A model generated the notes under the pieces. That model saw only the letters and a program-made list of their open reading frames with translations, searched no databases and was not told the DNA's origin. A program made the translations under genes and the position numbers. This document shows positions 1 through 7,857 of a stretch of 64,000 nucleotides of DNA, piece by piece (the stretch's first letter is position 1; each line of letters begins with the position of its first letter). This DNA is from Aquimarina mycalae. GTDB lineage: Bacteria > Bacteroidota > Bacteroidia > Flavobacteriales > Flavobacteriaceae. Location of the stretch: assembly GCF_029906345.1 (NCBI RefSeq), contig NZ_JARYGY010000009.1, forward strand, positions 124,001 through 188,000. Direction: 5' to 3'.

Positions 1-205
1 TTAAAAACAACACCCTTCTTCGATCTTTATACAATAAAGGATCCCCTGTTTCACTCTCCTTTTAATAGCAAAATAACATTCAGGATTCTATAGATTTCAA
101 TAGAATGATCCTTAGATATCATATGATTGTACTATTCATACTATAGATCAATGATACTGTAATGAATAAAATATGCTACATAACGACTAATGGTACGTCA
201 TACAA
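1..205. other. Left-edge non-coding stretch, possible 3' end of an upstream gene
   Basis: No complete gene is visible. On the + strand the frame starting at base 3 is open for 20 codons and stops at 63-65 (TAA, then TAG), so it may be the tail of a gene lying left of the window; no family is recognisable. A short hairpin (arms 85-91 and 100-106, 8-nt loop) lies about 100 bases before the rhodanese gene. If the missing arsenosugar radical-SAM gene exists, it could lie beyond this edge, but nothing here shows that. Confidence 0.2.
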
Positions 206-706
206 ATGAAGAAAACAACCTTTATATTAAGCTTTTTTTTATTGCCTTTTTTGATGATTGCTCAAGATTCATTAAATGAATTACTTGATCAATATAACAA
301 TGAAAGCATTCCATACATCTCTGTAACAGAATTAAGTGTTATTCAGGATAAAGTAATATTATTAGACGCACGAGAAATACAAGAGTATCAGGTGAGTCAC
401 CTAAAAGGTGCTATCTATGTTGGATATGAACATTTTGATATCAATATTCCTTCAATCAAAAACTTAAATAAAGAGGCTAAAATTGTAGTGTATTGCAGTT
501 TAGGTGTTAGATCAGAAGATATTTCAGAAAAGCTCAAAAAAGCAGGTTATAAAGATGTTCATAACCTTTACGGAGGGATTTTTGAATGGAAAAACAAAAA
601 TTATCAGGTAATCAATACAAAAGGAGAATCTACCGATAATGTACATGCCTTCTCTCCTCAGTGGAGCAAGTGGCTGCTTAATGGAACAAAAGTATATACA
701 CAGTGA
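206..706 (+). CDS. Secreted rhodanese-like domain protein
   Basis: A 166-residue exported protein with an N-terminal signal peptide (residues 1-20, hydrophobic core ending AQ before DS) followed by one rhodanese domain. The domain shows the DAREIQEY motif near residue 54 and an active-site loop CSLGVRSE with the sulfur-accepting Cys at about position 97. Rhodanese domains carry persulfide sulfur or bind oxyanions; the periplasmic substrate is not evident. The gene overlaps the next one by four bases (GTGA), so the two are translationally coupled. That places it in the arsenosugar-type operon, where it might handle sulfur or thiol chemistry on arsenic compounds; this role is inference. Single-domain rhodaneses are widespread, so the fold is much surer than the role. 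Confidence 0.88.
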   Translation: MKKTTFILSFFLLPFLMIAQDSLNELLDQYNNESIPYISVTELSVIQDKVILLDAREIQEYQVSHLKGAIYVGYEHFDINIPSIKNLNKEAKIVVYCSLGVRSEDISEKLKKAGYKDVHNLYGGIFEWKNKNYQVINTKGESTDNVHAFSPQWSKWLLNGTKVYTQ

Positions 707-1320
707 AAGAAAAAAACCTATTAATAATTTTTACTCGAAACCCAGAACTGGGTAAATGCAAAACTCGTTTGGCAGCAACCATTGGAGATCAGGCTGCTCT
801 AGAAGTTTATGAACTATTGTTACAACACACAGCATCTATTACAGAACATCTTGCCGTTACGAAAGAAGTACATTATTCTACAAGTATTGGAGAAAATGAT
901 GTATGGGACTCCTCCAAGTATTATAAAAAACAGCAACAAGGAGAAGATCTTGGAGATCGCATGTATAAAGCATTTGCCAATGGTTTTGAGGCTGGTTATA
1001 CTAATATTATTATCATTGGAAGTGACATGTATGATCTCAATCAGGAAGATTTAGAACATGCTTTTAGTGCTTTAGCAACGTACGATTATGTTATTGGGCC
1101 AGCAGAAGATGGAGGGTATTATTTATTAGGAATGAAAAACTTAAATAAACAAGTTTTTAAAAATAAATCTTGGGGAACAGCCACAGTACTTGAGCATACC
1201 TTAAAAGATTTACAACAAACGAATATCAAATTATTAGAAGAACGTAATGATGTAGACTATTATGAAGACATAAAAGACATCTCAGTTTTTCAACATTTAT
1301 TAAGCTATCAGAATGACTAA
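703..1320 (+). CDS. TIGR04282-type glycosyltransferase (arsenosugar cluster, DUF2064)
   Basis: A 205-residue cytoplasmic GT-A fold protein. The N-terminus has the nucleotide-binding stretch FTRNPELGKCKTRLA (residues 10-24), the middle has GSDMYDL (106-112) as the likely metal/sugar site, and GPAEDGGYYLLGM follows (132-144), all characteristic of the DUF2064/TIGR04282 family. That family is named for its association with arsenosugar biosynthesis and probably transfers or activates a sugar for the arsenic-ribose product. The start is GTG at 703, overlapping the rhodanese stop; no upstream ATG exists. Its 3' end overlaps the phosphorylase gene by eight bases. Operon position with arsM downstream supports the family call; the exact reaction is unproven. 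Confidence 0.85.
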   Translation: MKEKNLLIIFTRNPELGKCKTRLAATIGDQAALEVYELLLQHTASITEHLAVTKEVHYSTSIGENDVWDSSKYYKKQQQGEDLGDRMYKAFANGFEAGYTNIIIIGSDMYDLNQEDLEHAFSALATYDYVIGPAEDGGYYLLGMKNLNKQVFKNKSWGTATVLEHTLKDLQQTNIKLLEERNDVDYYEDIKDISVFQHLLSYQND

Positions 1321-2125
1321 ACAAATTGAAGAAACAACAGAATATCTAAAAGAAAAAGGATTTCACAATCCTGAAATAGGTATTATTCTAGGAACGGGAT
1401 TAGGCCAATTATTAGATGAAATAGAAATTATTAAAGAGGTAAGTTATAATCACATCCCTAATTTCCCTACAGCAACGGTAGAATTTCATAAAGGAAAATT
1501 GATCTACGGAATATTAGAAGGAAAAAAAGTAGTTGTAATGCAAGGGCGCTTTCATTTGTATGAAGGATACACATTACAGGATGTAACATATCCAGTAAGG
1601 ATTATGCATCAATTAGGAATCAAAACACTATTGGTTTCTAATGCTTCTGGAGCAATCAATTTAGGCTTTAAAAAAGGAGAATTAATGCTTATTGATGATC
1701 ACATAAATCTACAAGGAGGTTCTCCTCTGGCGTTTAAGGGAGTCGAAAAACTTGGGACTCGTTTTACAGATATGAGTGCTCCATATGATGCTAAAATTAA
1801 TGCCAAATTAGAATCTATAGCCAAAGCAAACGATATTAATCTACATAAAGGTGTGTATGCATCCGTAGTTGGTCCACAACTAGAAACTCGTGCTGAATAT
1901 AAATACCTAAAAATAATTGGAGCCGATGCCGTTGGAATGAGTACCGTTCCTGAAATTATTGTAGCTAATCATCTTGATCTACCTGTTGCAGCCGTATCTG
2001 TTCTAACCGATGAATGTGACCCAGAGGATCTAAAACCAGTTGATATCGATGAAATTATTGCAATGGCTGGAAAAGCTGAACCAGAAATGATCCTTTTATT
2101 TAAAGAATTAATAAAATCCCTCTAG
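1313..2125 (+). CDS. Purine nucleoside phosphorylase, PNP/MTAP family
   Basis: A 270-residue trimeric-type (family I) purine nucleoside phosphorylase, normal length. Visible motifs: GTGLGQLLDE for phosphate (27-36), VSNASGAIN (108-116), VGPQLETRAEY (186-196, catalytic Glu about 191) and GADAVGMSTVPEIIVANH (203-220). The enzyme cleaves purine ribonucleosides with phosphate to free base and ribose-1-phosphate. It may serve general purine salvage. Its eight-base overlap with the TIGR04282 gene and its place just before arsM also allow a role in removing adenine from a 5'-deoxy-5'-dimethylarsinoyl-adenosine intermediate, which is inference from the known ArsM/ArsS chemistry. Substrate preference (inosine/guanosine versus adenosine type) cannot be read reliably by eye. 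Confidence 0.9.
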   Translation: MTKQIEETTEYLKEKGFHNPEIGIILGTGLGQLLDEIEIIKEVSYNHIPNFPTATVEFHKGKLIYGILEGKKVVVMQGRFHLYEGYTLQDVTYPVRIMHQLGIKTLLVSNASGAINLGFKKGELMLIDDHINLQGGSPLAFKGVEKLGTRFTDMSAPYDAKINAKLESIAKANDINLHKGVYASVVGPQLETRAEYKYLKIIGADAVGMSTVPEIIVANHLDLPVAAVSVLTDECDPEDLKPVDIDEIIAMAGKAEPEMILLFKELIKSL

Positions 2126-2211
2126 ATATAATAAATTAAGTATTCACAACTTCATAAAAGAATGTAGCATATTATACTGTTATTTCTACATTGAAGAAAA
2201 CAAAAAAAGAT

Positions 2212-3180
2212 ATGAGTTATTTAGAAACCACTCACGACGTATATAAAGAAGCTGCATTAACCCCAGACATTGGTTTATGCTGTACAACAAATCCTATTTG
2301 GGAGTTACCTGGATTAAAAATCCCGAAAATAATGCAGGAAATGAATTATGGTTGCGGTAGTACTGTAAATGCACGTGACCTTACTAACAATCCAAAAACT
2401 TTATATGTAGGAGTTGGAGGAGGAATGGAATTATTACAATTCTCGTATTTCTCCCGTCAAAAAAATGGAGTAATCGGTATTGATGTAGTACAAGAAATGT
2501 TAGATGCTTCTAGGAAAAATTTTAAAGAAGCTGAAGCTCAAAATGATTGGTTTAAAAGCGAGTTTGTAGATCTAAGATATGGAGACGCACTCAATCTTCC
2601 TGTAGAAGACAATAGTATTGATGTAGCGGCTCAGAATTGTTTATTCAATATTTTTAAAGCTGACGATTTAAAGAAGGCAATTGAGGAAATGTATCGTGTA
2701 CTAAAACCGCATGGGAGATTGGTAATGAGTGATCCAACTTGTGAGCAACCCATGAACGATACATTAAGAAATGACGAGCGATTAAGAGCCTTATGTTTAA
2801 GCGGTAGTTTACCTATTGCTGCATATGTAAAAGCATTAACTGATGTAGGTTTTGGGACAATAGAAATTAGAGCACGTAAGCCATATCGTATTCTAGATCC
2901 TAAAAATTATGATACAGATGAGTTAATATATATCGAATCTATAGAAGTTGCAGCTATTAAAGATCCAATGCCCGAAGATGGACCTTGTATCTTTACAGGT
3001 AAGGCGGCTATTTATTATGGTGATGAAGATTACTTTGATGATAAAAAAGGCCACATATTACTACAAAATCAGCCTATCGCCGTTTGTGACAAGACCGCTG
3101 GTGATCTTGCTAATCTAGGAAGAGATGACATTTTCATTAGTGAATCTACGTATCACTATGATGGTGGTGGTTGCTGCTAG
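2212..3180 (+). CDS. arsM: Arsenosugar-type arsenite S-adenosylmethionine methyltransferase
   Basis: A SAM-dependent methyltransferase of 322 residues from ATG 2212; an in-frame TTG at 2191 would add seven residues, but the ATG gives the usual start. The SAM site is VGVGGGMEL (66-74) with an acidic IDVV strand after it, followed by MYRVLKPHGRLVMSDP typical of class I methyltransferases. Cysteines expected to bind As(III) are present: a CC pair near 23-24, NYGCGS near 48, a later Cys-Leu-Ser segment, and a terminal GGGCC. This matches the arsenosugar branch of ArsM, which methylates arsenite to dimethylarsenite for ArsS. No ArsS-like radical-SAM gene is in the window. It ends the left operon; the hairpin at 3202-3235 follows. 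Confidence 0.88.
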   Translation: MSYLETTHDVYKEAALTPDIGLCCTTNPIWELPGLKIPKIMQEMNYGCGSTVNARDLTNNPKTLYVGVGGGMELLQFSYFSRQKNGVIGIDVVQEMLDASRKNFKEAEAQNDWFKSEFVDLRYGDALNLPVEDNSIDVAAQNCLFNIFKADDLKKAIEEMYRVLKPHGRLVMSDPTCEQPMNDTLRNDERLRALCLSGSLPIAAYVKALTDVGFGTIEIRARKPYRILDPKNYDTDELIYIESIEVAAIKDPMPEDGPCIFTGKAAIYYGDEDYFDDKKGHILLQNQPIAVCDKTAGDLANLGRDDIFISESTYHYDGGGCC

Positions 3181-3195
3181 ACAGAATAAATTATT

Positions 3196-3235
3196 AAAAA
3201 AGGATTAGGAGCGTGTGAAAATACGCCCCTAATCC
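3196..3235 (-). terminator. Rho-independent terminator for the Cys-rich peptide gene
   Basis: Arms 3202-3214 and 3223-3235 pair over 13 positions with one A-C mismatch and an 8-nt loop. Read on the minus strand the stem is followed directly by six T residues (3196-3201 complement), so it ends transcription of the peptide gene 35 bases upstream of it. On the + strand there is no T-run, so it is only a weak stop for arsM. Confidence 0.75.
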
Positions 3236-3270
3236 AAACTAGTACGTAAGGTTAAATCTTATTACCCCTA

Positions 3271-3450
3271 TTAATAATAGAAACAACCTCTACTTGTACA
3301 TCTTCCTGCATAACATTGATTCCCTCCTCCTTGACAACATAGGCCTTGGATTTGAGTACAAGGTTTCCAACCTAAACCTCCCTGAAGCGATTTTTGTTCG
3401 GCTTTGTCCAATTCCTGAACCCCTTCGATTTTTAAAATGTTCTTTAACAT
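3271..3450 (-). CDS. Double-glycine leader, Cys-rich secreted peptide precursor
   Basis: A 59-residue peptide starting at ATG 3448-3450; a longer reading frame from 3504 exists but would include a non-leader hydrophobic stretch and the structured region upstream. Residues 1-25 form a typical GG leader (MLKNILKIEGVQEL...EQKSLQGG) of the bacteriocin/pheromone type cut by C39-peptidase ABC transporters. The 34-residue core has six cysteines spaced C-x6-CC-x6-C-x4-C-x4-C, several glycines, and an aromatic end (FYY), suggesting a disulfide-rich secreted peptide. No peptidase-transporter, LanB/LanM or radical-SAM partner is in the window. The LytTR regulator/kinase pair points away from it across a 0.7-kb gap, an arrangement like Gram-positive peptide quorum-sensing loci. 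Bacteriocin, signal or protein-modified product cannot be told apart here. Confidence 0.75.
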   Translation of the reverse strand: MLKNILKIEGVQELDKAEQKSLQGGLGWKPCTQIQGLCCQGGGNQCYAGRCTSRGCFYY

Positions 3451-3484
3451 AATTGTGAGAATTAAAAAGTTAAATAAAATGTGT

Positions 3485-3519
3485 GCTTGAACATTTATAG
3501 ACACTCAAGCATTGTGTCT
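3485..3519 (-). promoter_or_regulatory. H-type pseudoknot-like leader or double operator
   Basis: Read on the minus strand: arm 1 AGACAC, 3 nt, arm 2 GCTTGA, no gap, arm 1' GTGTCT, 8 nt, arm 2' TCAAGC. Arms 1/1' and 2/2' are perfectly complementary and interleaved, the geometry of an H-type pseudoknot, ending 34 bases before the peptide start codon. It could also be two overlapping protein-binding palindromes. Structure is seen in sequence; function is inference. Confidence 0.45.
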
Positions 3520-3821
3520 GAGCTTACAAGAATATTTTCCAATCAAAACACTGATTGATTCCGTTTGACTGATTTTTCGAGGTTAGTTATTTCGTTCTAA
3601 AAGAAAAAAACCAATACGTTTTAACCGATTAGAAATAGACATCATCAAACGCCTATGCACTATCATTAATTAAAGTAATTGGAATTTTTCTACTATGAAT
3701 TGAAGATCAAATTGGCTTTCTTTAATATGAAAGATTATAGAATCAATCAATAATGGTTTTATTAGATTGTACATTTTAAAGGATTAGGTTTTAAAAGATT
3801 TAAAAAGAGTTTATTAAAAAA

Positions 3822-3874
3822 ACTAAAAGGGGATAATCTTATAAATCGCACATAAGGAATAACCCCTTTTTAGT
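3822..3874. other. Long-loop hairpin in the divergent gap
   Basis: ACTAAAAGGGG (3822-3832) pairs with the complement at 3863-3874 apart from one extra T, and an inner CTTAT/ATAAG stem extends it. On the minus strand it is followed by a run of seven T residues, so it could terminate an unannotated minus-strand transcript starting in the gap; on the + strand five T residues lie within the arm itself. Confidence 0.4.
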
Positions 3875-4126
3875 AAATACATAAACTCATAACTTATGCC
3901 ATATCTAATTCAAAAATCTAATAATCAGATAAATGCCGAATAGTTACAGGACAAATTTTAGAACAATAAAATTGCATTTCAACTGCGAGTTTATATTTGG
4001 TCTTTTACAATTCATAATTAGCAGTTTATTAAAGAAATCAGGAAAAAAATGGTAGGTTTAGATGCAGAAAACCTGTAAGTTATTAGAATAAATTAATTAG
4101 TATTGTAGGAACTAAACCTAAATAAA

Positions 4127-4876
4127 ATGTTAAAAGCCATCATAATTGACGACGAACAATTAGCAATTAACACCTTAAAATGGGAAATAGAAACTAATTG
4201 TAAAGAGGTAGATGTGGTATTTTCTTCTAATAACCCAGTAGAGGCAATACAAGCAATAAATGAGGTCAAACCAGATGTGTTATTTTTAGATATAGAAATG
4301 CCAGAACTTGATGGTTTTCAGCTTTTAAACCAATTAGAATTCAAGAGTTTTGATCTTATATTTACTACAGCATACGACAACTACGCGATCAAAGCTTTTA
4401 AACTGAACGCTATTGATTATTTGTTAAAACCTATAGAGAAACAAGAATTGGTGCAGGCAGTTAATAAAGTGGTCGTAAATAAACAAAACGAAACACTTGG
4501 AGATAACCTAAAGTCATATATAAAACACAACTTAGAATTACTAGACACAAATAATGCTAAAATTGCATTACCAATGGAAAAGAAAATAGTTCTGGTTGAT
4601 CAAAAAGAAATTTTGTATTGTGAATCTGATGGCAGTTATACCCAAGTATTTCTTGACAGCGGAATTAAGCATGTAATCTCTAAAAACTTAAAACAATTAT
4701 CCCATCAATTAGACGATAATTACTTTATAAGGATCCATCAATCCTTTATCGTAAATATAAATTCGATTAAAGAATACTACAGAGGTGATGGAGGTGAAGT
4801 TATTCTTCTGAATGGTAAAAATATACCAGTGTCTAGAAGTAAGAAAAATGAATTACTTAAACATATTCTTAAATAA
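4127..4876 (+). CDS. LytTR-family response regulator
   Basis: A 249-residue two-component response regulator. The receiver domain (1-120) has the acidic pair at 8-9, phospho-accepting Asp 55 in VLFLDIEMPELDG and Lys 101 in LLKPIE. The C-terminal half (about 145-249) is a LytTR DNA-binding domain with the YCESDGSYTQVFL, LSHQLDDNYFIRIHQSFIVNINSI and PVSRSKK signatures. It is followed after eight bases by its histidine kinase. LytTR regulators often control secreted peptides and virulence or competence traits; the neighbouring GG-leader peptide is a plausible target or signal. Which promoters it binds is unknown. Confidence 0.93.
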   Translation: MLKAIIIDDEQLAINTLKWEIETNCKEVDVVFSSNNPVEAIQAINEVKPDVLFLDIEMPELDGFQLLNQLEFKSFDLIFTTAYDNYAIKAFKLNAIDYLLKPIEKQELVQAVNKVVVNKQNETLGDNLKSYIKHNLELLDTNNAKIALPMEKKIVLVDQKEILYCESDGSYTQVFLDSGIKHVISKNLKQLSHQLDDNYFIRIHQSFIVNINSIKEYYRGDGGEVILLNGKNIPVSRSKKNELLKHILK

Positions 4877-4884
4877 ATTATTTT

Positions 4885-6378
4885 TTGAAAGACTACGCAT
4901 ACTTATCACAGATTCTATTTTTTGGATGGACATTAGGAGCAATCTTTTTACTCTCCACTATTAATTTTCTTATATACTTAAAAGTAAAGGAAAAAAGTTT
5001 TCTGTATTATTCGTTATATGCAATATTTTTAAATATCTATATAGCTTTTCAGGCTATGCCTCTAATTCATGAGTCTCGTATTATTTATGGAATACCGCTT
5101 ACCACGCTTATTAATTGGCCTGTGCAATTTGTTTATTATTTACTTTATACGCAGTTCATTAGAACATTCTTCAATTTTAAAAAGAACAACCCTAAACTGG
5201 ATAAAATAATACTACGGTTTATCTGGTCAATGGGTATCATTTGTTTAGGATACACTCTTCTTAATTATTTCGTATTGCATACTCCAACAAGAAGTATCTC
5301 GTACAATTTTGAAAAATTTATACTCTTTTTCTATATCCCTGTTTTTGTTCCTTTTGCTGCATATGTACTATATAAAATATTTAAATCCAATGATCCAGCC
5401 AAGCATTTTATTATCATTGGATCGACTATTTATATCTTATCTGCCTTGATATCTATGTATTTTTCGGTCACTAAAAAAGTAGATTTTCCTCTAGTATTTT
5501 TTATGATCGGTGTTCTCATCGAGTTTATCTTTTTTGCAGTTGCATTAGGAATCAAAGTATATCAGATATTTGAACAAAAAAACGAATATCAAATAAAACT
5601 TATTGATCAATTAGAAACCAATAAAAAGTTGGTAGAATATAACAATCGTATTCTTAAAGATAAAGTTGAAGATTTTACTAAAAAAGAAATAGAATTAGAG
5701 TTCAAAAATAGTATTAACAGTCTAAAATCTAAAGTATTTAGAAGTCAAGTAAATTCTCATTTTATCTTTAACATATTAAACTCTATAAAAGCGAGTATCA
5801 TTAGTAATAATAAAGAAAATTCTATAGATTACTTAAACAAGTTCTCTAAACTGATACGAAATATCCTTAATCATTCTTTAGAAGAATATGTGTCACTTGA
5901 AAAAGAAATAGAAATCACTAAACTATACGTACTCTTAGAGAATCTTAGATTCGAAAATCAGATTGATTTTACCATGAAAATCGATGCCAACATTGTATCT
6001 ACTAATAATATCAAAATTCCTCCTTTTATATTACAACCTTTTGTAGAAAATTCAATTTGGCATGGGTTAGCCAATAAGAAAGGAAAAAAAACAATTAAAA
6101 TCCATATTGCTAAGTATCAACAAAAACTTAAAATAACTATTCAGGATAATGGAATCGGAATGCTTAAGTCGCTGGAAATACAAAAAAACAAAAGTATTAA
6201 ACATAAATCCTTAGGAATTGATATTACCAAAGAACGTTTAATTCTTTTTGCTCAGAACAGCATTGAGGATTATAATTTGGTTTTTGAAAATGTTGGTCCT
6301 GAAAATAACTCTAAAGGAACCAAAGTTATTATTGAATTACCGCTTAAAAATACAGCGCCTCTTAAAAACCATTCTTAG
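4885..6378 (+). CDS. 7TM sensor histidine kinase, LytS/YehU type
   Basis: A 497-residue inner-membrane kinase, start TTG 4885, eight bases after the regulator; the next ATG would delete membrane helices. Residues 1-225 contain about seven hydrophobic helices resembling the 7TMR-DISM membrane module, but the usual extracellular DISMED2 sensor domain is absent. A coiled linker (230-280) leads to the His_kinase domain with phospho-accepting His 292 in NSHFIFNILNSI. The ATPase domain has QPFVENSIWHGL (N-box, about 385-396) and DNGIGM. Lacking a periplasmic domain, it would have to sense through the membrane helices, as do peptide-pheromone kinases of the HPK10 type. Its 3' end overlaps the convergent oxidoreductase gene by four bases. 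Confidence 0.9.
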   Translation: MKDYAYLSQILFFGWTLGAIFLLSTINFLIYLKVKEKSFLYYSLYAIFLNIYIAFQAMPLIHESRIIYGIPLTTLINWPVQFVYYLLYTQFIRTFFNFKKNNPKLDKIILRFIWSMGIICLGYTLLNYFVLHTPTRSISYNFEKFILFFYIPVFVPFAAYVLYKIFKSNDPAKHFIIIGSTIYILSALISMYFSVTKKVDFPLVFFMIGVLIEFIFFAVALGIKVYQIFEQKNEYQIKLIDQLETNKKLVEYNNRILKDKVEDFTKKEIELEFKNSINSLKSKVFRSQVNSHFIFNILNSIKASIISNNKENSIDYLNKFSKLIRNILNHSLEEYVSLEKEIEITKLYVLLENLRFENQIDFTMKIDANIVSTNNIKIPPFILQPFVENSIWHGLANKKGKKTIKIHIAKYQQKLKITIQDNGIGMLKSLEIQKNKSIKHKSLGIDITKERLILFAQNSIEDYNLVFENVGPENNSKGTKVIIELPLKNTAPLKNHS

Positions 6379-7595
6379 GATAATTTCTTAGCCATTGCTT
6401 TTCTAAATTCATAAAGCACCAAAAACATAGAACACCACAAAGGATTCATGTTGGTTTTTAACCCTTTTCCTTTAGAAAAACGTATCAACTGTCTAGCATA
6501 GAAGCCACCTTCTGCAGCATCTTCAAATTGTTTTAATCCTGTACGCAAAACAAGATTATTTAAATGTGATAATTCTCCTTTTAAAAACGAAGAAATATCT
6601 TCTCTATTGGTAATAAACGGGCGTGCCATACCGATAAGATCAACCTCTCCGTTTGATAATACTTCATTACAAAAATCATATGACCTAAAACCACCAGTAA
6701 TCATCAAGGGCAATTTACTTACTGCTCTTATTTTCTTTGCAAAATCAATAAAATATGCCTCCCTTTGTTTAGTACTTTCTTTAAGTTCAGAGCCTTCCTC
6801 ATTCATCAAGAAGAAAGCTAACTTTTCATAAGTTCCTCCCGATATTTCTAATAAATCAATTTTTTCTTGATCTAACATTTTTACAACTTCAAGCGAGTCT
6901 TCTTCAGAAAATCCACCTCTCTGAAAATCCGCAGAATTTAGTTTTACCGAAATAGGAAAATCTGCAACAACAATTTTTCTTACTTCTCTAATAATAGTAA
7001 TTAATAGGCGACTACGATTTTCGAGACTTCCTCCCCAATGATCAGTTCTAAAATTAGTATTAGGTGATAAAAACTGACTTAATAGATATCCATGTGCAGC
7101 GTGAATTTGTACTCCAGTAAACCCTGCTTCTTTTGCTAATTTTGCTGCTTTGGTAAAACCTTTAATCACATTCTGAATATCTTGCTCAGTCATTGCTTTG
7201 GGTTTACCGAAGAGTCCCAATTTTTTCAATTGCACTTCTGAAGGAGCTAAAGGTCTAGCAGTGCCAAATCTATTTGTTTGCCTTCCTGAGTGCGAAATCT
7301 GAACCCAAATATGATTGCCTAACTTTTTGCCCGATGCCGCCCAACTTTTTAATTTAGGTAACATCTTATCATCATCAAAACACACATTTCCTGCAGATTC
7401 AAGATGCGTACGATCTATTACAACATTGCCAGTAATTAAGAGACCTGCTCCAGTAAGAGCCCAATCTTCATATAACTGTTGGTGGCCTTTAGTAGGTTCA
7501 TATTTCCTATTACTAATGCGTTCTGTCATAGCCGATTTCACCAGCCTATTATTCAAGGTTACTCCACAGGGAAGTGTTAAAACTGTACTAATCAT
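6375..7595 (-). CDS. NADH:flavin oxidoreductase, Old Yellow Enzyme family
   Basis: A 406-residue FMN-dependent (beta/alpha)8-barrel ene-reductase. Motifs: KSAMTERISN at the N-terminus, QISHSGRQTN (99-108), the substrate-binding His pair in IHAAHGYLLSQFLSP (His 165 and 168), the WGGSLENRSRLL segment (188-199) and the C-terminal GMARPFI phosphate site. It lacks the C-terminal Fe-S/NAD domain of 2,4-dienoyl-CoA reductases, so it is a single-domain OYE. Such enzymes reduce activated C=C bonds with NAD(P)H; the physiological substrate is unknown. It converges on the histidine kinase with a 4-base overlap and no terminator, and has a 260-bp upstream gap shared with the DUF547 gene. No clear functional tie to the arsenic genes is visible. 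Confidence 0.9.
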   Translation of the reverse strand: MISTVLTLPCGVTLNNRLVKSAMTERISNRKYEPTKGHQQLYEDWALTGAGLLITGNVVIDRTHLESAGNVCFDDDKMLPKLKSWAASGKKLGNHIWVQISHSGRQTNRFGTARPLAPSEVQLKKLGLFGKPKAMTEQDIQNVIKGFTKAAKLAKEAGFTGVQIHAAHGYLLSQFLSPNTNFRTDHWGGSLENRSRLLITIIREVRKIVVADFPISVKLNSADFQRGGFSEEDSLEVVKMLDQEKIDLLEISGGTYEKLAFFLMNEEGSELKESTKQREAYFIDFAKKIRAVSKLPLMITGGFRSYDFCNEVLSNGEVDLIGMARPFITNREDISSFLKGELSHLNNLVLRTGLKQFEDAAEGGFYARQLIRFSKGKGLKTNMNPLWCSMFLVLYEFRKAMAKKLS

Positions 7596-7629
7596 ATAAA
7601 AATAGTTCGATTACAATGATACGGAATAG

Positions 7630-7855
7630 GATGCTAATTCACAATACTTGAAAAATAAAACCTTACCAAAATTAGAACCTAATCACAAAACTTATGTAAG
7701 GTATGGCACAAACTTTGGACTAAAGCCAGGTGTTTATGAATATTTATTAAAAGATTCCGTTATAAAGGAAGATAAAAAATTAAATTGAAATTTAACAACC
7801 TTATAAATTAACCAAAAGATTAGATGAACCTGGAGATATCTCCAAAAAAAATTAA
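7630..7855 (+). pseudogene. Possible remnant of a degraded gene
   Basis: The frame from 7630 (possible TTG start 7648) to TGA 7786-7788 encodes about 46 residues with coding-like composition (…YVRYGTNFGLKPGVYEYLL…), and a second frame from 7796 to TAA 7853-7855 continues in similar style (…YKLTKRLDEPGDISKK). No ATG and no family match. It may be a frameshifted leftover of a gene that once joined the two arsenosugar half-clusters, or simply AT-rich non-coding DNA. Confidence 0.2.
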
Positions 7856-7857
7856 AA

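Larger units (their letters stand above)
3451..4126. other. 676-bp divergent regulatory gap between peptide and LytTR genes
   Basis: No convincing gene. It contains an interleaved pair of inverted repeats just upstream of the peptide gene (3485-3519), a long hairpin (3822-3832 with 3863-3874) and a 9-bp inverted repeat (4053-4061 with 4112-4120) just before the regulator start. A 40-codon frame at 3933-4055 has a hydrophobic middle and a basic end but lacks supporting signals and is probably chance in AT-rich DNA. Confidence 0.6.

Noticed and set aside
1..88. Minus-strand frame ending at base 1 with several Cys
   Set aside because: Very short, no start codon, competing frames on the other strand; no family match.
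3933..4055. 40-codon frame with hydrophobic middle and basic end
   Set aside because: No homology cue or promoter; such frames are expected in AT-rich DNA.
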